Part shown: positions 1 to 7,633 of the stretch, one piece after another | Numbering within the stretch: position 1 is the stretch's first letter | Layout: each line of letters opens with the position of its first letter | NCBI RefSeq assembly: GCF_018417475.1 | Contig: NZ_CP054856.1 | Location: 3,069,001 to 3,133,000, forward strand | Length of the DNA: 64,000 nucleotides | DNA from: Novosphingobium decolorationis | GTDB taxonomy: Bacteria; Pseudomonadota; Alphaproteobacteria; Sphingomonadales; Sphingomonadaceae | Direction: 5' to 3' | Program-made: the position numbers and the translations under genes | The notes under the pieces: generated by a model | Databases searched by the model: none | Told to the model about the DNA's origin: nothing | The model's input: only the letters and a program-made list of their open reading frames with translations

Positions 1-2376
1 CTGCGCGCCGAGGGCGTTCTGGACCCGAGCGAGGTGCGCGCGGGGCTGGTCAGGCGATTGCGGGATCTGGGCTGCAGCGATCCGCCGCTCGATGCGCGGG
101 CCGAGGCCCTGGAGGCGGCCGACGGGCGCGCGCAAGGCCTGTCGATGGTCGCGGCGCGCCCGGCCTACTTCTGCTCGGGCTGTCCGCACAACCGCAGCAC
201 CCAAGTTCCCGAGGGCAGTTCGGCGATGGGGGCGACCGGATGCCATGGCCTTGCCCACTACATGCCCGGTCGCCACACGATGCAGACGGTGGGTATGGGG
301 AGCGAGGGCACGCCCTGGATTGCTGCGCAGCATTTCGTCGACACGCCGCACTATTTCCAGAACCTGGGCGATGGCACTTATACCCATTCCGGGCTTCTGG
401 CGATCCGCGCCTCGGTCGCGGCGAAGAGCGCGGTCACCTACAAGATCCTCTACAACGATGCCGTCGCGATGACCGGGGGGCAGCCGATGGAAGGGGGGCT
501 TACCCCCCAGCAGATCGTCCGAGAACTGGTGACCGAGGGCGTCGATCCCGTTGTGGTCGTGAGCGAAGCACCCGAGATTTTCGCGCGCGAGGGTCTGCCC
601 GGCAAGGTGCGCGTCCTTCACCGCGACGAGCTGGAACGGGTGCAGCGTGACCTGCGCGAGGTGAAGGGCACCTCGGCGATCCTTTATGAGCAGACCTGCG
701 CCAACGAGAAGCGCCGCCGCCGCAAGCGCGGCCAGCTCGCCGATCCCGATAGACGCCTCTTCATCAACGCGGCGGTGTGCGAGGGCTGCGGCGATTGCTC
801 GGTTCAGTCCAACTGCCTCAGCATCGAGCCGGTCGACACCCAATGGGGCCGCAAGCGCCGCATCAACCAGTCGACCTGCAACAAGGACTTCAGCTGCATC
901 AAGGGCTTTTGCCCCTCCTTCGTGACCGTGGAGGGCGGACGCCCGGCGCGGCGCATGGCGGACCTCGCCGCGCTTGAGGGCGACCTTGCCGCCCTGCCCG
1001 AACCGGCGCGCGTGTCGTGCGCGCAGGGCTTCGACATGCTCGTGACCGGAATTGGCGGGACGGGGGTGCTTACTGTCGGCGCGGTGCTGGCGATGGCCGC
1101 GCAGATCGAGGGCAAGGCGGCGAGCCTGCTCGACATGACCGGCATGGCGCAAAAGGGCGGGGCGGTCGTCAGCCACCTGCGCATCGCGCCCGAGCCTGCG
1201 CAGATCCCCTGCGCCCGGGTCGGCACCGAGCAGGCCGACGTCATCCTCGCCTGTGATCTCGTCGTGGCGAGTGCGCCGGACGTGCGGCGCGCGCAAGGGC
1301 CCGGGACCACGCTGGTCGCCAACGAGGACGTCGCGCCCACGGCCGAATTCCAGACCAATTCCGGCCTCGATCTGTCGGCGGCGCGCTTCCTCTCCGCGCT
1401 GGGGCAGAGGGGCGACCCCGCGCGCGCCTTTGCGGTGCACGCGGGCGAACTGGCGAGCGCGCTCCTGGGCGATGCGATCTTCACCAATTTCCTCATGGTC
1501 GGCTATGCGGCGCAGAAGGGCCTCCTGCCTGTCTCCTTGGCCGCGATCGAGGAGGCGCTGGCCCTGAATGGTACGGCGGTTGCGGCCAATCACAAGGCGC
1601 TGGCGCTGGGCCGGTTGGCCGCGCATGATCCGGGCTGTCTGGAGCGTCTGGCCGGGCTGGCGGACACGGGCGGTGTCGAGCCGGAGACGCTGGAAGGCGT
1701 GCTCGACAGGAGCGCGGCGCATCTTGAGGACTATCAGGATGCGGCCTACGCGCGCGCCTATCGGGAGCAGATGGCGAACCTGCGCGCCGCGATTTCGCCG
1801 GAGGCCGGGGACGTCGGGGACAGGTTCCTGCGCACGGCCGCACGCCAGCTTGCCCGGCTCATGGCCTACAAGGACGAGTATGAGGTGGCGCGGCTTTACA
1901 CCCGGCCCGAATTTGCACGCTCTGTGAACACGGCGTTTGACGGGGACGTGCGCATTGCGCTCAACCTGGCGCCGCCCTTCCTGCCGCTGGGCCGTGACCG
2001 CAAGACCGGACGTCCGCGCAAGATCCGCTTCGGGGCCTGGATATTCCCGCCCCTGCGTCTGCTGGCGCGAGGCAAACGCCTGCGTGGTGGGCCTTTCGAT
2101 CCCTTCGGCTACAGCGCTGAGCGGCGAGCCGAACGCGCTCTGGTGCAGGAGTACGGGGCACTCCTGCACGAACTGGCGCAAGGGCTGAGCGCGCAGAATG
2201 CCGCGCGTGCCATCGAGATCGCGCAGAGCGTGAGCCAGGTGCGTGGCTACGGCCCGGTGAAGGAGGAGAGCATGGCCGCGTGGCGCGCGCTCGTCGCGCG
2301 TGAGCTGCCTGAGTTCAGGGATCGGGCGAGCGATGCTTGCGCTCCGGGCGAGGCCATTGGCGAGGTCATCGCCTAG
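1..2376 (+). CDS. Indolepyruvate-type ferredoxin oxidoreductase, C-terminal two thirds (5' truncated by window)
   Basis: Fused 2-oxoacid:ferredoxin oxidoreductase that would oxidatively decarboxylate an aryl-pyruvate or other 2-oxo acid to its acyl-CoA. The frame is open from base 1, so the start lies outside; 791 residues are visible against about 1,150 in the family. The thiamine-diphosphate half is seen in the FCSGCPHN and ATGCHG segments followed by a GGQPMEGG loop. A cysteine-rich segment (CEGCGDCSVQSNC, then CNKDFSCIKGFC) should hold iron-sulfur clusters. The gamma-type domain begins near the VTGIGGTGVLTVG motif. It sits 41 bases upstream of a Rieske oxygenase gene on the same strand. 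In Novosphingobium tardaugens a homologue (EdcC) is, as I recall, part of oestradiol catabolism, so a catabolic role on a ring-cleavage 2-oxo acid is plausible here. The true substrate is unknown. Confidence 0.9.
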   Translation: MRAEGVLDPSEVRAGLVRRLRDLGCSDPPLDARAEALEAADGRAQGLSMVAARPAYFCSGCPHNRSTQVPEGSSAMGATGCHGLAHYMPGRHTMQTVGMGSEGTPWIAAQHFVDTPHYFQNLGDGTYTHSGLLAIRASVAAKSAVTYKILYNDAVAMTGGQPMEGGLTPQQIVRELVTEGVDPVVVVSEAPEIFAREGLPGKVRVLHRDELERVQRDLREVKGTSAILYEQTCANEKRRRRKRGQLADPDRRLFINAAVCEGCGDCSVQSNCLSIEPVDTQWGRKRRINQSTCNKDFSCIKGFCPSFVTVEGGRPARRMADLAALEGDLAALPEPARVSCAQGFDMLVTGIGGTGVLTVGAVLAMAAQIEGKAASLLDMTGMAQKGGAVVSHLRIAPEPAQIPCARVGTEQADVILACDLVVASAPDVRRAQGPGTTLVANEDVAPTAEFQTNSGLDLSAARFLSALGQRGDPARAFAVHAGELASALLGDAIFTNFLMVGYAAQKGLLPVSLAAIEEALALNGTAVAANHKALALGRLAAHDPGCLERLAGLADTGGVEPETLEGVLDRSAAHLEDYQDAAYARAYREQMANLRAAISPEAGDVGDRFLRTAARQLARLMAYKDEYEVARLYTRPEFARSVNTAFDGDVRIALNLAPPFLPLGRDRKTGRPRKIRFGAWIFPPLRLLARGKRLRGGPFDPFGYSAERRAERALVQEYGALLHELAQGLSAQNAARAIEIAQSVSQVRGYGPVKEESMAAWRALVARELPEFRDRASDACAPGEAIGEVIA

Positions 2377-2417
2377 GTTCGGCATGGCCCGGAGACGAAA
2401 ACCGGAGAGGAATTGCG

Positions 2418-3755
2418 ATGAGCGTGCAGGCAAGCGTCGAGAAGCGGTTGATCGACCGCGCGGTCCGCATCGGGAACGAGGCCTATGTATCCCCCGACTA
2501 CGCGCGGGCCGAGGCCGAGCGGCTCTGGCCGCGGGTCTGGCAGATCGCCTGCCGCGAGGAGGAGATCGCGGCGCCCGGGGACTATGTCACCTATGATATC
2601 GCCGAGGATTCGGTGATCGTCGTGCGCGGGCAGGACGGGGAGGTCCGCGCCTTTCATAACCTGTGCCGCCACCGTGGGCGACGCCTGACCGAAGGTTGCG
2701 GGAACAGGAAGGGCTTTACCTGTCCCTCCCACGCCTGGAGCTGGGACCTGTCCGGCGCGTGCCTTGGCATGACGCGGGGCGAGGCGTGGGACGGGGCGCT
2801 CGGCAAGGAGGACGTGCCGCTGCTGAACGTGCGTGCGGCGACCTGGGGCGGGTGGGTCTTCGTGACGATGGACGAGGATGCGCCGCCGCTTGCCGATTAT
2901 CTGGGCGAGGTGGCGACCAATCTGGCTCCCTTCGAGTTTGGCAAGATGCGCTATCGCTGGCGCCAGTACCTCACCTTTCCCTGCAACTGGAAAGTCGCCA
3001 TCGAGGCCTTCAACGAGGGGTACCATGTCGCGGGCACCCACCCGCAACTGACCAAGTTCTCGGTCAAGCCGACCTGGAGCGATGCCTGGGGCCTGCACGG
3101 CGTGTTCGGCTCGGCTGCGCGGGAAGGCTCGGGCGGGGCGAGCAGCGGCGCGGCCGGCGCGGCGGACATGCGCGAGGGGCTCAAGCATTCGCTTAACCAG
3201 CTGTGGGAGGAAGTGAACGCGACGACCACGCAGACCATGGTCGATGTCGCCAATCTCCTGCCCAGCGAACTGCCCGAGGGTACACCGCCAGCCGAGGTGC
3301 AGATGCACCTCATGAAGCGCACGATCGAGGAGGACGCCAAGCGCGGCGTGCTCTGGCCCCAGATCGACCCGGCCCATTTCGCCAAGGTCGGCAATGTCCT
3401 GCACATCTTTCCCAACACGGTGATCGTGCACGGACCGGTCTTCGCGCTGTGCTACCGCGCGCGGCCCTGCGGCGAGGACCCCAACCGCTGCATCTTCGAG
3501 GTCTACACGCTCGAGAAGTTCCCCGAAGGCGCAGAGCCGCGGCCCGAGAATCTCTACCGCCCCGAGATGACCGAGGCGAACTGGCGCAAGGTCCTGTGCC
3601 AGGATTTCTCGAACATGGAGGCGGTCCAGCAGGGCCTGCGTTCGCGCGCCTTTGCAGGGATCTACCCCAGCCCCGTCGAGGAAAAGGCCATCGTCAACTT
3701 CCACCGCGTGCTCGCCGACTATGTCGGGCGCGGCGCTCCTGAACCCATCGATTGA
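2418..3755 (+). CDS. Rieske aromatic ring-hydroxylating oxygenase, alpha subunit (1)
   Basis: Terminal oxygenase alpha subunit, 445 aa. The Rieske [2Fe-2S] site is C83-x-H85 and C102-x2-H105 (CRHRG, CPSHAW). The mononuclear iron site shows in EAFNEGYHVAGTHPQ, with H203 and H208 as ligands. I chose the ATG at 2418 because GGAGAGG lies 7 bases upstream; the frame is open further upstream but has no better start. No beta subunit or reductase gene is adjacent, so the enzyme may be an alpha-only trimer fed by the Rieske ferredoxin at 6698-7012. It probably hydroxylates or dioxygenates a cyclic or aromatic intermediate; the substrate cannot be assigned. The next gene follows after 11 bases, so they are probably co-transcribed. 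Confidence 0.92.
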   Translation: MSVQASVEKRLIDRAVRIGNEAYVSPDYARAEAERLWPRVWQIACREEEIAAPGDYVTYDIAEDSVIVVRGQDGEVRAFHNLCRHRGRRLTEGCGNRKGFTCPSHAWSWDLSGACLGMTRGEAWDGALGKEDVPLLNVRAATWGGWVFVTMDEDAPPLADYLGEVATNLAPFEFGKMRYRWRQYLTFPCNWKVAIEAFNEGYHVAGTHPQLTKFSVKPTWSDAWGLHGVFGSAAREGSGGASSGAAGAADMREGLKHSLNQLWEEVNATTTQTMVDVANLLPSELPEGTPPAEVQMHLMKRTIEEDAKRGVLWPQIDPAHFAKVGNVLHIFPNTVIVHGPVFALCYRARPCGEDPNRCIFEVYTLEKFPEGAEPRPENLYRPEMTEANWRKVLCQDFSNMEAVQQGLRSRAFAGIYPSPVEEKAIVNFHRVLADYVGRGAPEPID

Positions 3756-3766
3756 AGGCACCGACC

Positions 3767-4963
3767 ATGGCGCAGACCAGCCCCGAGACCGACCTCATCC
3801 TCGATACCCGCGATGTCGACCGCTACGTCGGCAAGCAGGTCGTCTTCGCCGAGATGTGGGACCCTGCCAGCGCGACCGAGATCCGCCGCTGGGTCCAGGC
3901 GCTCGACTACGCGAACCCGCTCCATTACGACGAGGAAGCCGCGCGCGCCTCGCGCTTTGGCGAGATCATCGCCCCGCAGAGCTTCACCGTCGCGATGGAC
4001 TATGGCCACGGTTGCCATCCCTCGTGCATCGGCAACGTGCCGGGCACCCACCTCATCTTCGGGGGCGAGGAATGGTGGTTTTACGGCGGGCGCATCCGGC
4101 CCGGCGACTTCCTGCGCCAGGAGCGCTTCTTTGCCGGTTACAAGGTCACCGACACCAGCTTTGCCGGGCCGACCATGTTCTCGGACGGGGACACCTACCA
4201 CTACCGCGAGGACGGCACGCTCTTTGCGAAGGAACGCGCGACCTCGATCCGTTACTTGCGCGAGGAGGCCAACCGGCGCGGGGTCTATGGCAAGGAAAGC
4301 CGTGGCGTGAAAAGCTGGACCGCCGCCGAGATGGAGGAGATCGACCGCATCCGGCTCGACTGGATCCTCTCCAACCGTGAAGGCGCAACGCCCAACTGGC
4401 ATGCGGTGAAGGTCGGCGACACGCTTCCGCGCCGGGTGATCGGCCCGCACACGCCGCTCACCTTCGGCTTCGAGTACCGCGCGCACCGCCAGAACATCTG
4501 GGGCACCTGGCGTTGGAACCCGCCCGAAGGGTATCAGGATCCGGCCAAGGAGAACGCCGGGTTCGACAAGGACATGACCTACGATTTCGAGGCGCAGAAG
4601 ATCGATCCGCGCCAGAAGGACGGGCTCTACTATGGCCCCTCCAGCGGCCACCTGAACCCGGCCAAGGCCGAGAAGATCGGCATGGGCGGGACCTATGGTT
4701 ACGGCGCCTCGATGAACGCGTGGCATCTTGACTACGTGGCCTACTGGGCCGGGCACGGGGGCTATGTCTGGCATTCCAAGACGCAGTTTCGCAAACCCGC
4801 CTTCGAAGGCGACGTCACCTTCTTCGAGGGCGAGGTTGTCGACAAGTTCGAGACCAGCGAATTCGGCATGCCGACCGTGCGCATCAAGACCCGCCTGACC
4901 ACGCAGGACGGGGACACGATCCTGACCGGCAGCGCCGATGTCGCGCTGCCCCACGTGCGATGA
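3767..4963 (+). CDS. FAS1-like / MaoC-like double-hotdog acyl-CoA hydratase (dehydratase) family protein
   Basis: 398 aa with two hotdog-fold halves. The N-terminal half (about residues 20-160) has the hydratase-2-type motif LDYANPLHYDEEAA, in which D47, N50 and H53 fit the catalytic Asp/His pattern of (R)-specific enoyl-CoA hydratases; the C-terminal half (about 255-395) ends in a hotdog strand set. FAS1-like dehydratase domains of this kind hydrate or dehydrate CoA-bound intermediates, for example mesaconyl-CoA hydratase. ATG 3767 is preferred over TTG 3752 because GAAGG lies upstream at the right distance. Its stop overlaps the start of the acyl-CoA ligase gene by 4 bases, suggesting translational coupling and a joint role in CoA-ester metabolism. 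Confidence 0.85.
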   Translation: MAQTSPETDLILDTRDVDRYVGKQVVFAEMWDPASATEIRRWVQALDYANPLHYDEEAARASRFGEIIAPQSFTVAMDYGHGCHPSCIGNVPGTHLIFGGEEWWFYGGRIRPGDFLRQERFFAGYKVTDTSFAGPTMFSDGDTYHYREDGTLFAKERATSIRYLREEANRRGVYGKESRGVKSWTAAEMEEIDRIRLDWILSNREGATPNWHAVKVGDTLPRRVIGPHTPLTFGFEYRAHRQNIWGTWRWNPPEGYQDPAKENAGFDKDMTYDFEAQKIDPRQKDGLYYGPSSGHLNPAKAEKIGMGGTYGYGASMNAWHLDYVAYWAGHGGYVWHSKTQFRKPAFEGDVTFFEGEVVDKFETSEFGMPTVRIKTRLTTQDGDTILTGSADVALPHVR

Positions 4964-6675
4964 GCGTGCTCTCCGATCTGGTGCGCGAGGCGCCCGGTGA
5001 CAGCGGCCTCTCGCGCGTTGTCGCGATCCCGCTGGCCGAGGAGCCCGGCATTGGCGCGCGCACCATCGGGGGCTATCTGCGCGAGGTGACGGAGCGCTTT
5101 GGCCCGGCCGAAGCGCTCGTCTTCAACGAGGGGGGCGAGCGGCTTTCCTGGACCTATGACGCGCTCTGGGACGAGGCCAGGACAACGGCCCGCGCGCTCC
5201 TGGCGCAGGGGATGGAGCCGGGCGCGCGGATCGGCATCCTGATGACCAACCGGCCCGAATTCCTCTCGGCCTTCTTCGGCATCGCGCTCGCGGGCGGTGT
5301 CGCGGTGGCGCTCTCCACCTTTTCCACGCCGGAGGAACTGGCGCACCTGATCTCGGCGTCCGAAATCCGCACGCTGCTTCTCGAGGCGCGCGTCCTCAAG
5401 ACCGACTTCGTGGCCATGCTGGAGGACCTGGAGCCCGCGCTGGCGGCGACCTCGCCCGAAACCTTTGCCTCGGCCCGTTTCCCGGCCTTGCGCACGCTTG
5501 TGGCTCTTGGCGGGGCGCCGCGCGGGGCCATTCGCGACTGGGCGGCGTGGCGTGCGGGCGGGAAGGGTGTGTGCGCAGGGGACGTCGATGCGCGTCTTGC
5601 CCAGGTCACGCCGGAGGATCCGGGCGGGATCTTCTTCTCTTCGGGTACGACCAGCCTGCCCAAGGGTATCGCGCATAGCCAGCAGGCTTTCGCGATCCAA
5701 TGGTGGCGCTGGCCGCGCCTGTTCGGAATGACAGAGCCCGTGCGCGCCTGGACGGGTAACGGCTTCTTCTGGTCGGGCAATATCTCGATGGTGGTCGGCA
5801 CCGGCCTTTCGACCGGCGGCTGCGTGGTCCTCCAGCGCTATTTCGACGCGGACGAGGCGCTGCGTGTGATTGCGGCGGAGAAGGTCACGTTTGCCAATGG
5901 CCGCCCGCACCAGTGGGCGCGCCTTCAGGCTTCGCCGAACTGGGGCGGGGCGGACCTGTCCTCGCTGCGCCATGTGCCGCGCGGCGAACTGGTCTACGCC
6001 CATCCCACCTGTACGGCGGACTGGGAGGTGCCACAGACCTTCGGGACGACCGAGACCATGTCGCTGTGCACCTCGATCGGCCATCATGCCAGCGAAGAGG
6101 ACTACGCAGGCAGCTACGGCGTGCCCCTGCCCGGCAACGAACTCAAGATCGTCGATCCCGAGACGCGAGAGGTCGTGCCGGTAGGTGCGCATGGCGAGAT
6201 GTGCATCAAGGGCCCGACGCTGATGAGCGGGTACCTGGGCAAGCGACCCGAGGACTGCTTCGATGCCCAGGGCTTCTACTGCACCGGCGATGGCGGACGC
6301 GTCGATGCGCAGGGGCGCTTCTTCTGGGAGGGGCGCCTGACCGCGATGATCAAGACCGGCGGGGCCAACGTCGCGCCCGAGGAGATCGACGAGTTGGTCG
6401 CCAACTGGCCCGGCGTGAAGCGTGCGCAGACCGTGGGGGTGGCCGATCCGTTGCTGGGCGAGCGGGTGGTGACCTGCCTCGTGCCCATCGCGGGGGCCGT
6501 GATCGACGAGGACGCACTGATTACGCATCTCAAGGCAAGGCTTGCCAGCTTCAAGGTGCCCCGCCAGGTCCTGGTCTGCCGCGAGGAGGACTTTGCGATC
6601 ACGGGCAACGAGAAGGTGAAGCCCGCCGCGATCCGCACCCTTGCCGAGCGCCTTCTGGCGCAGGGCGCGGCCTAG
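4960..6675 (+). CDS. AMP-forming acyl/aryl-CoA ligase
   Basis: 571-aa member of the ANL superfamily that would activate a carboxylic acid to its CoA thioester through an acyl-adenylate. The P-loop-like A3 motif FFSSGTTSLPKG is near residue 227; the A5 motif FGTTETMS, the A7 motif YCTGDGG, the hinge and A8 region (GRLTAMIKTGGANVAPEEI) and the A10 lysine region (GNEKVKP) follow in order. The ATG overlaps the stop of the preceding hydratase gene (ATGA). The 3' end is convergent with a Rieske ferredoxin gene 22 bases away. Substrate choice cannot be read; the neighbours suggest a product of ring or side-chain oxidation. Confidence 0.92.
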   Translation: MSVLSDLVREAPGDSGLSRVVAIPLAEEPGIGARTIGGYLREVTERFGPAEALVFNEGGERLSWTYDALWDEARTTARALLAQGMEPGARIGILMTNRPEFLSAFFGIALAGGVAVALSTFSTPEELAHLISASEIRTLLLEARVLKTDFVAMLEDLEPALAATSPETFASARFPALRTLVALGGAPRGAIRDWAAWRAGGKGVCAGDVDARLAQVTPEDPGGIFFSSGTTSLPKGIAHSQQAFAIQWWRWPRLFGMTEPVRAWTGNGFFWSGNISMVVGTGLSTGGCVVLQRYFDADEALRVIAAEKVTFANGRPHQWARLQASPNWGGADLSSLRHVPRGELVYAHPTCTADWEVPQTFGTTETMSLCTSIGHHASEEDYAGSYGVPLPGNELKIVDPETREVVPVGAHGEMCIKGPTLMSGYLGKRPEDCFDAQGFYCTGDGGRVDAQGRFFWEGRLTAMIKTGGANVAPEEIDELVANWPGVKRAQTVGVADPLLGERVVTCLVPIAGAVIDEDALITHLKARLASFKVPRQVLVCREEDFAITGNEKVKPAAIRTLAERLLAQGAA

Positions 6676-6697
6676 GAAGCGGCTGCGTTCGGTGGGC

Positions 6698-7012
6698 TCA
6701 GATCTTCACCTCGATCATGCCTTCGACGACCCGCACCGGGAAAGTCTGGATCGGCTCGGTCGCGGGCGGGTTCATCGCCTCGCCGGTTTCGAGGCGGAAG
6801 CGCGCGCCGTGTGCGGGGCAGGCAATCCAGCCGCTGCGCATGCGCCCGCAGGCCAGTTCCTCGTCGGCGTGGCTGCACTTGTTGCGCACCGCGAAGACCT
6901 GTCCCTTGCTGCGGCACAGGAGGATCGAGATCCCGTCGATCTCAATCTTGGCAACGCCGCCTTCGGGCAGCGAATCGAGCGGGGCGGCGGCCGTGTAGCT
7001 GGTGTCGGTCAT
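6698..7012 (-). CDS. Rieske [2Fe-2S] ferredoxin component of a ring-hydroxylating oxygenase
   Basis: 104-aa soluble electron carrier. The cluster ligands are C46-x-H48 and C65-x2-H68 (KCSHADEE, ACPAHG), the BphA3/NdoA-type pattern, and the whole protein is one Rieske domain. It most likely passes electrons to one or both Rieske oxygenases in this region (2418-3755 and 12542-13966). The start is the ATG at 7012, which begins the normal short ferredoxin N-terminus; the frame runs on upstream without family similarity. It is transcribed opposite to the flanking genes and is divergent from the VOC-fold gene, across an intergenic region that carries a 15-bp tandem repeat. No ferredoxin reductase is encoded nearby. 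Confidence 0.9.
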   Translation of the reverse strand: MTDTSYTAAAPLDSLPEGGVAKIEIDGISILLCRSKGQVFAVRNKCSHADEELACGRMRSGWIACPAHGARFRLETGEAMNPPATEPIQTFPVRVVEGMIEVKI

Positions 7013-7041
7013 GCCTTTGGGCATGCCGCGCGAGGGGCCCG

Positions 7042-7071
7042 GCGCGCAATTCGCCCGCGCGCAATTCGCCC
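7042..7071. repeat. Two perfect 15-bp tandem repeats in a divergent intergenic region
   Basis: GCGCGCAATTCGCCC occurs at 7042-7056 and again at 7057-7071, and the next six bases start a third copy. Each unit contains the near-palindrome GCGCAATTCGC. It lies between the divergent Rieske ferredoxin and VOC-fold genes, so it may be an operator; no regulator gene is adjacent. Confidence 0.6.
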
Positions 7072-7165
7072 GCGCGATCAATGGCAACACGGCCGTGAAA
7101 CCGGCCGCGCACAGGTATTCAAACAGGGCGGCGGAACCGCCAGGCACGAACATCGGGAGAGAGCG

Positions 7166-7633
7166 ATGGCGCAGCAGGACTATTATCAATTCGCCTATGT
7201 CACGACCGACTGGCGGCGCGCGCTGGAGGAACTGGGCGCGCAGCACGATATCGCCACGTGGATGGAAATGCCCGAGGCCGAGTTCGATACAGGGCCCGGC
7301 ACGAAGGCGGTCTGCCACTTCGCGCTGGCCTTCAAGGGGGACCTGCAGTTCGAGGTGATCGAGCCGGTCGCAGGCGATTGCGCGGTCTACCGCGCCGGCC
7401 TTCCTGAAACGGGCTATGCCAAGCGCTTCCACCACCTGGGCCGCCACTTCGCGCAGCGCGCGGACTTCGACCGCCAGCTGGAGGCCGCAAAGGCGCGTTA
7501 CGCCAGGCCCGTCGCCGCCGAGACGATGGGCGGCGAATACGCCTACTTCGATGCGCGCGCGGAAACCGGCCATTTCCTCGAATACTTCATCTTCCCGCCC
7601 GGCTCGCACCTTGAGGGAGTGCCCCGCTCGTGA
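7166..7633 (+). CDS. VOC-fold (glyoxalase/dioxygenase superfamily) protein
   Basis: 155 aa, a single vicinal-oxygen-chelate module of the glyoxalase_4 type. The opening strand (YYQFAYVTTDWRRALEEL) and closing strand (HFLEYFIFPPG) are typical. The usual first metal ligand His at the end of strand 1 appears to be Gln8, while the candidate ligands E in LQFEVIEP, H in FHHLGRHF and E in HFLEYF remain. Function could be isomerase, lyase or non-metal binding. The start at 7166 has GGGAGAGAGC upstream. Its stop overlaps the GTG start of the next flavoprotein gene (GTGA), so both are probably translated together. Confidence 0.75.
   Translation: MAQQDYYQFAYVTTDWRRALEELGAQHDIATWMEMPEAEFDTGPGTKAVCHFALAFKGDLQFEVIEPVAGDCAVYRAGLPETGYAKRFHHLGRHFAQRADFDRQLEAAKARYARPVAAETMGGEYAYFDARAETGHFLEYFIFPPGSHLEGVPRS

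Noticed and set aside
7013..7609. N-terminal extension of the Rieske ferredoxin
   Set aside because: The 200 extra residues have no similarity to ferredoxins and run antisense through the VOC-fold gene.
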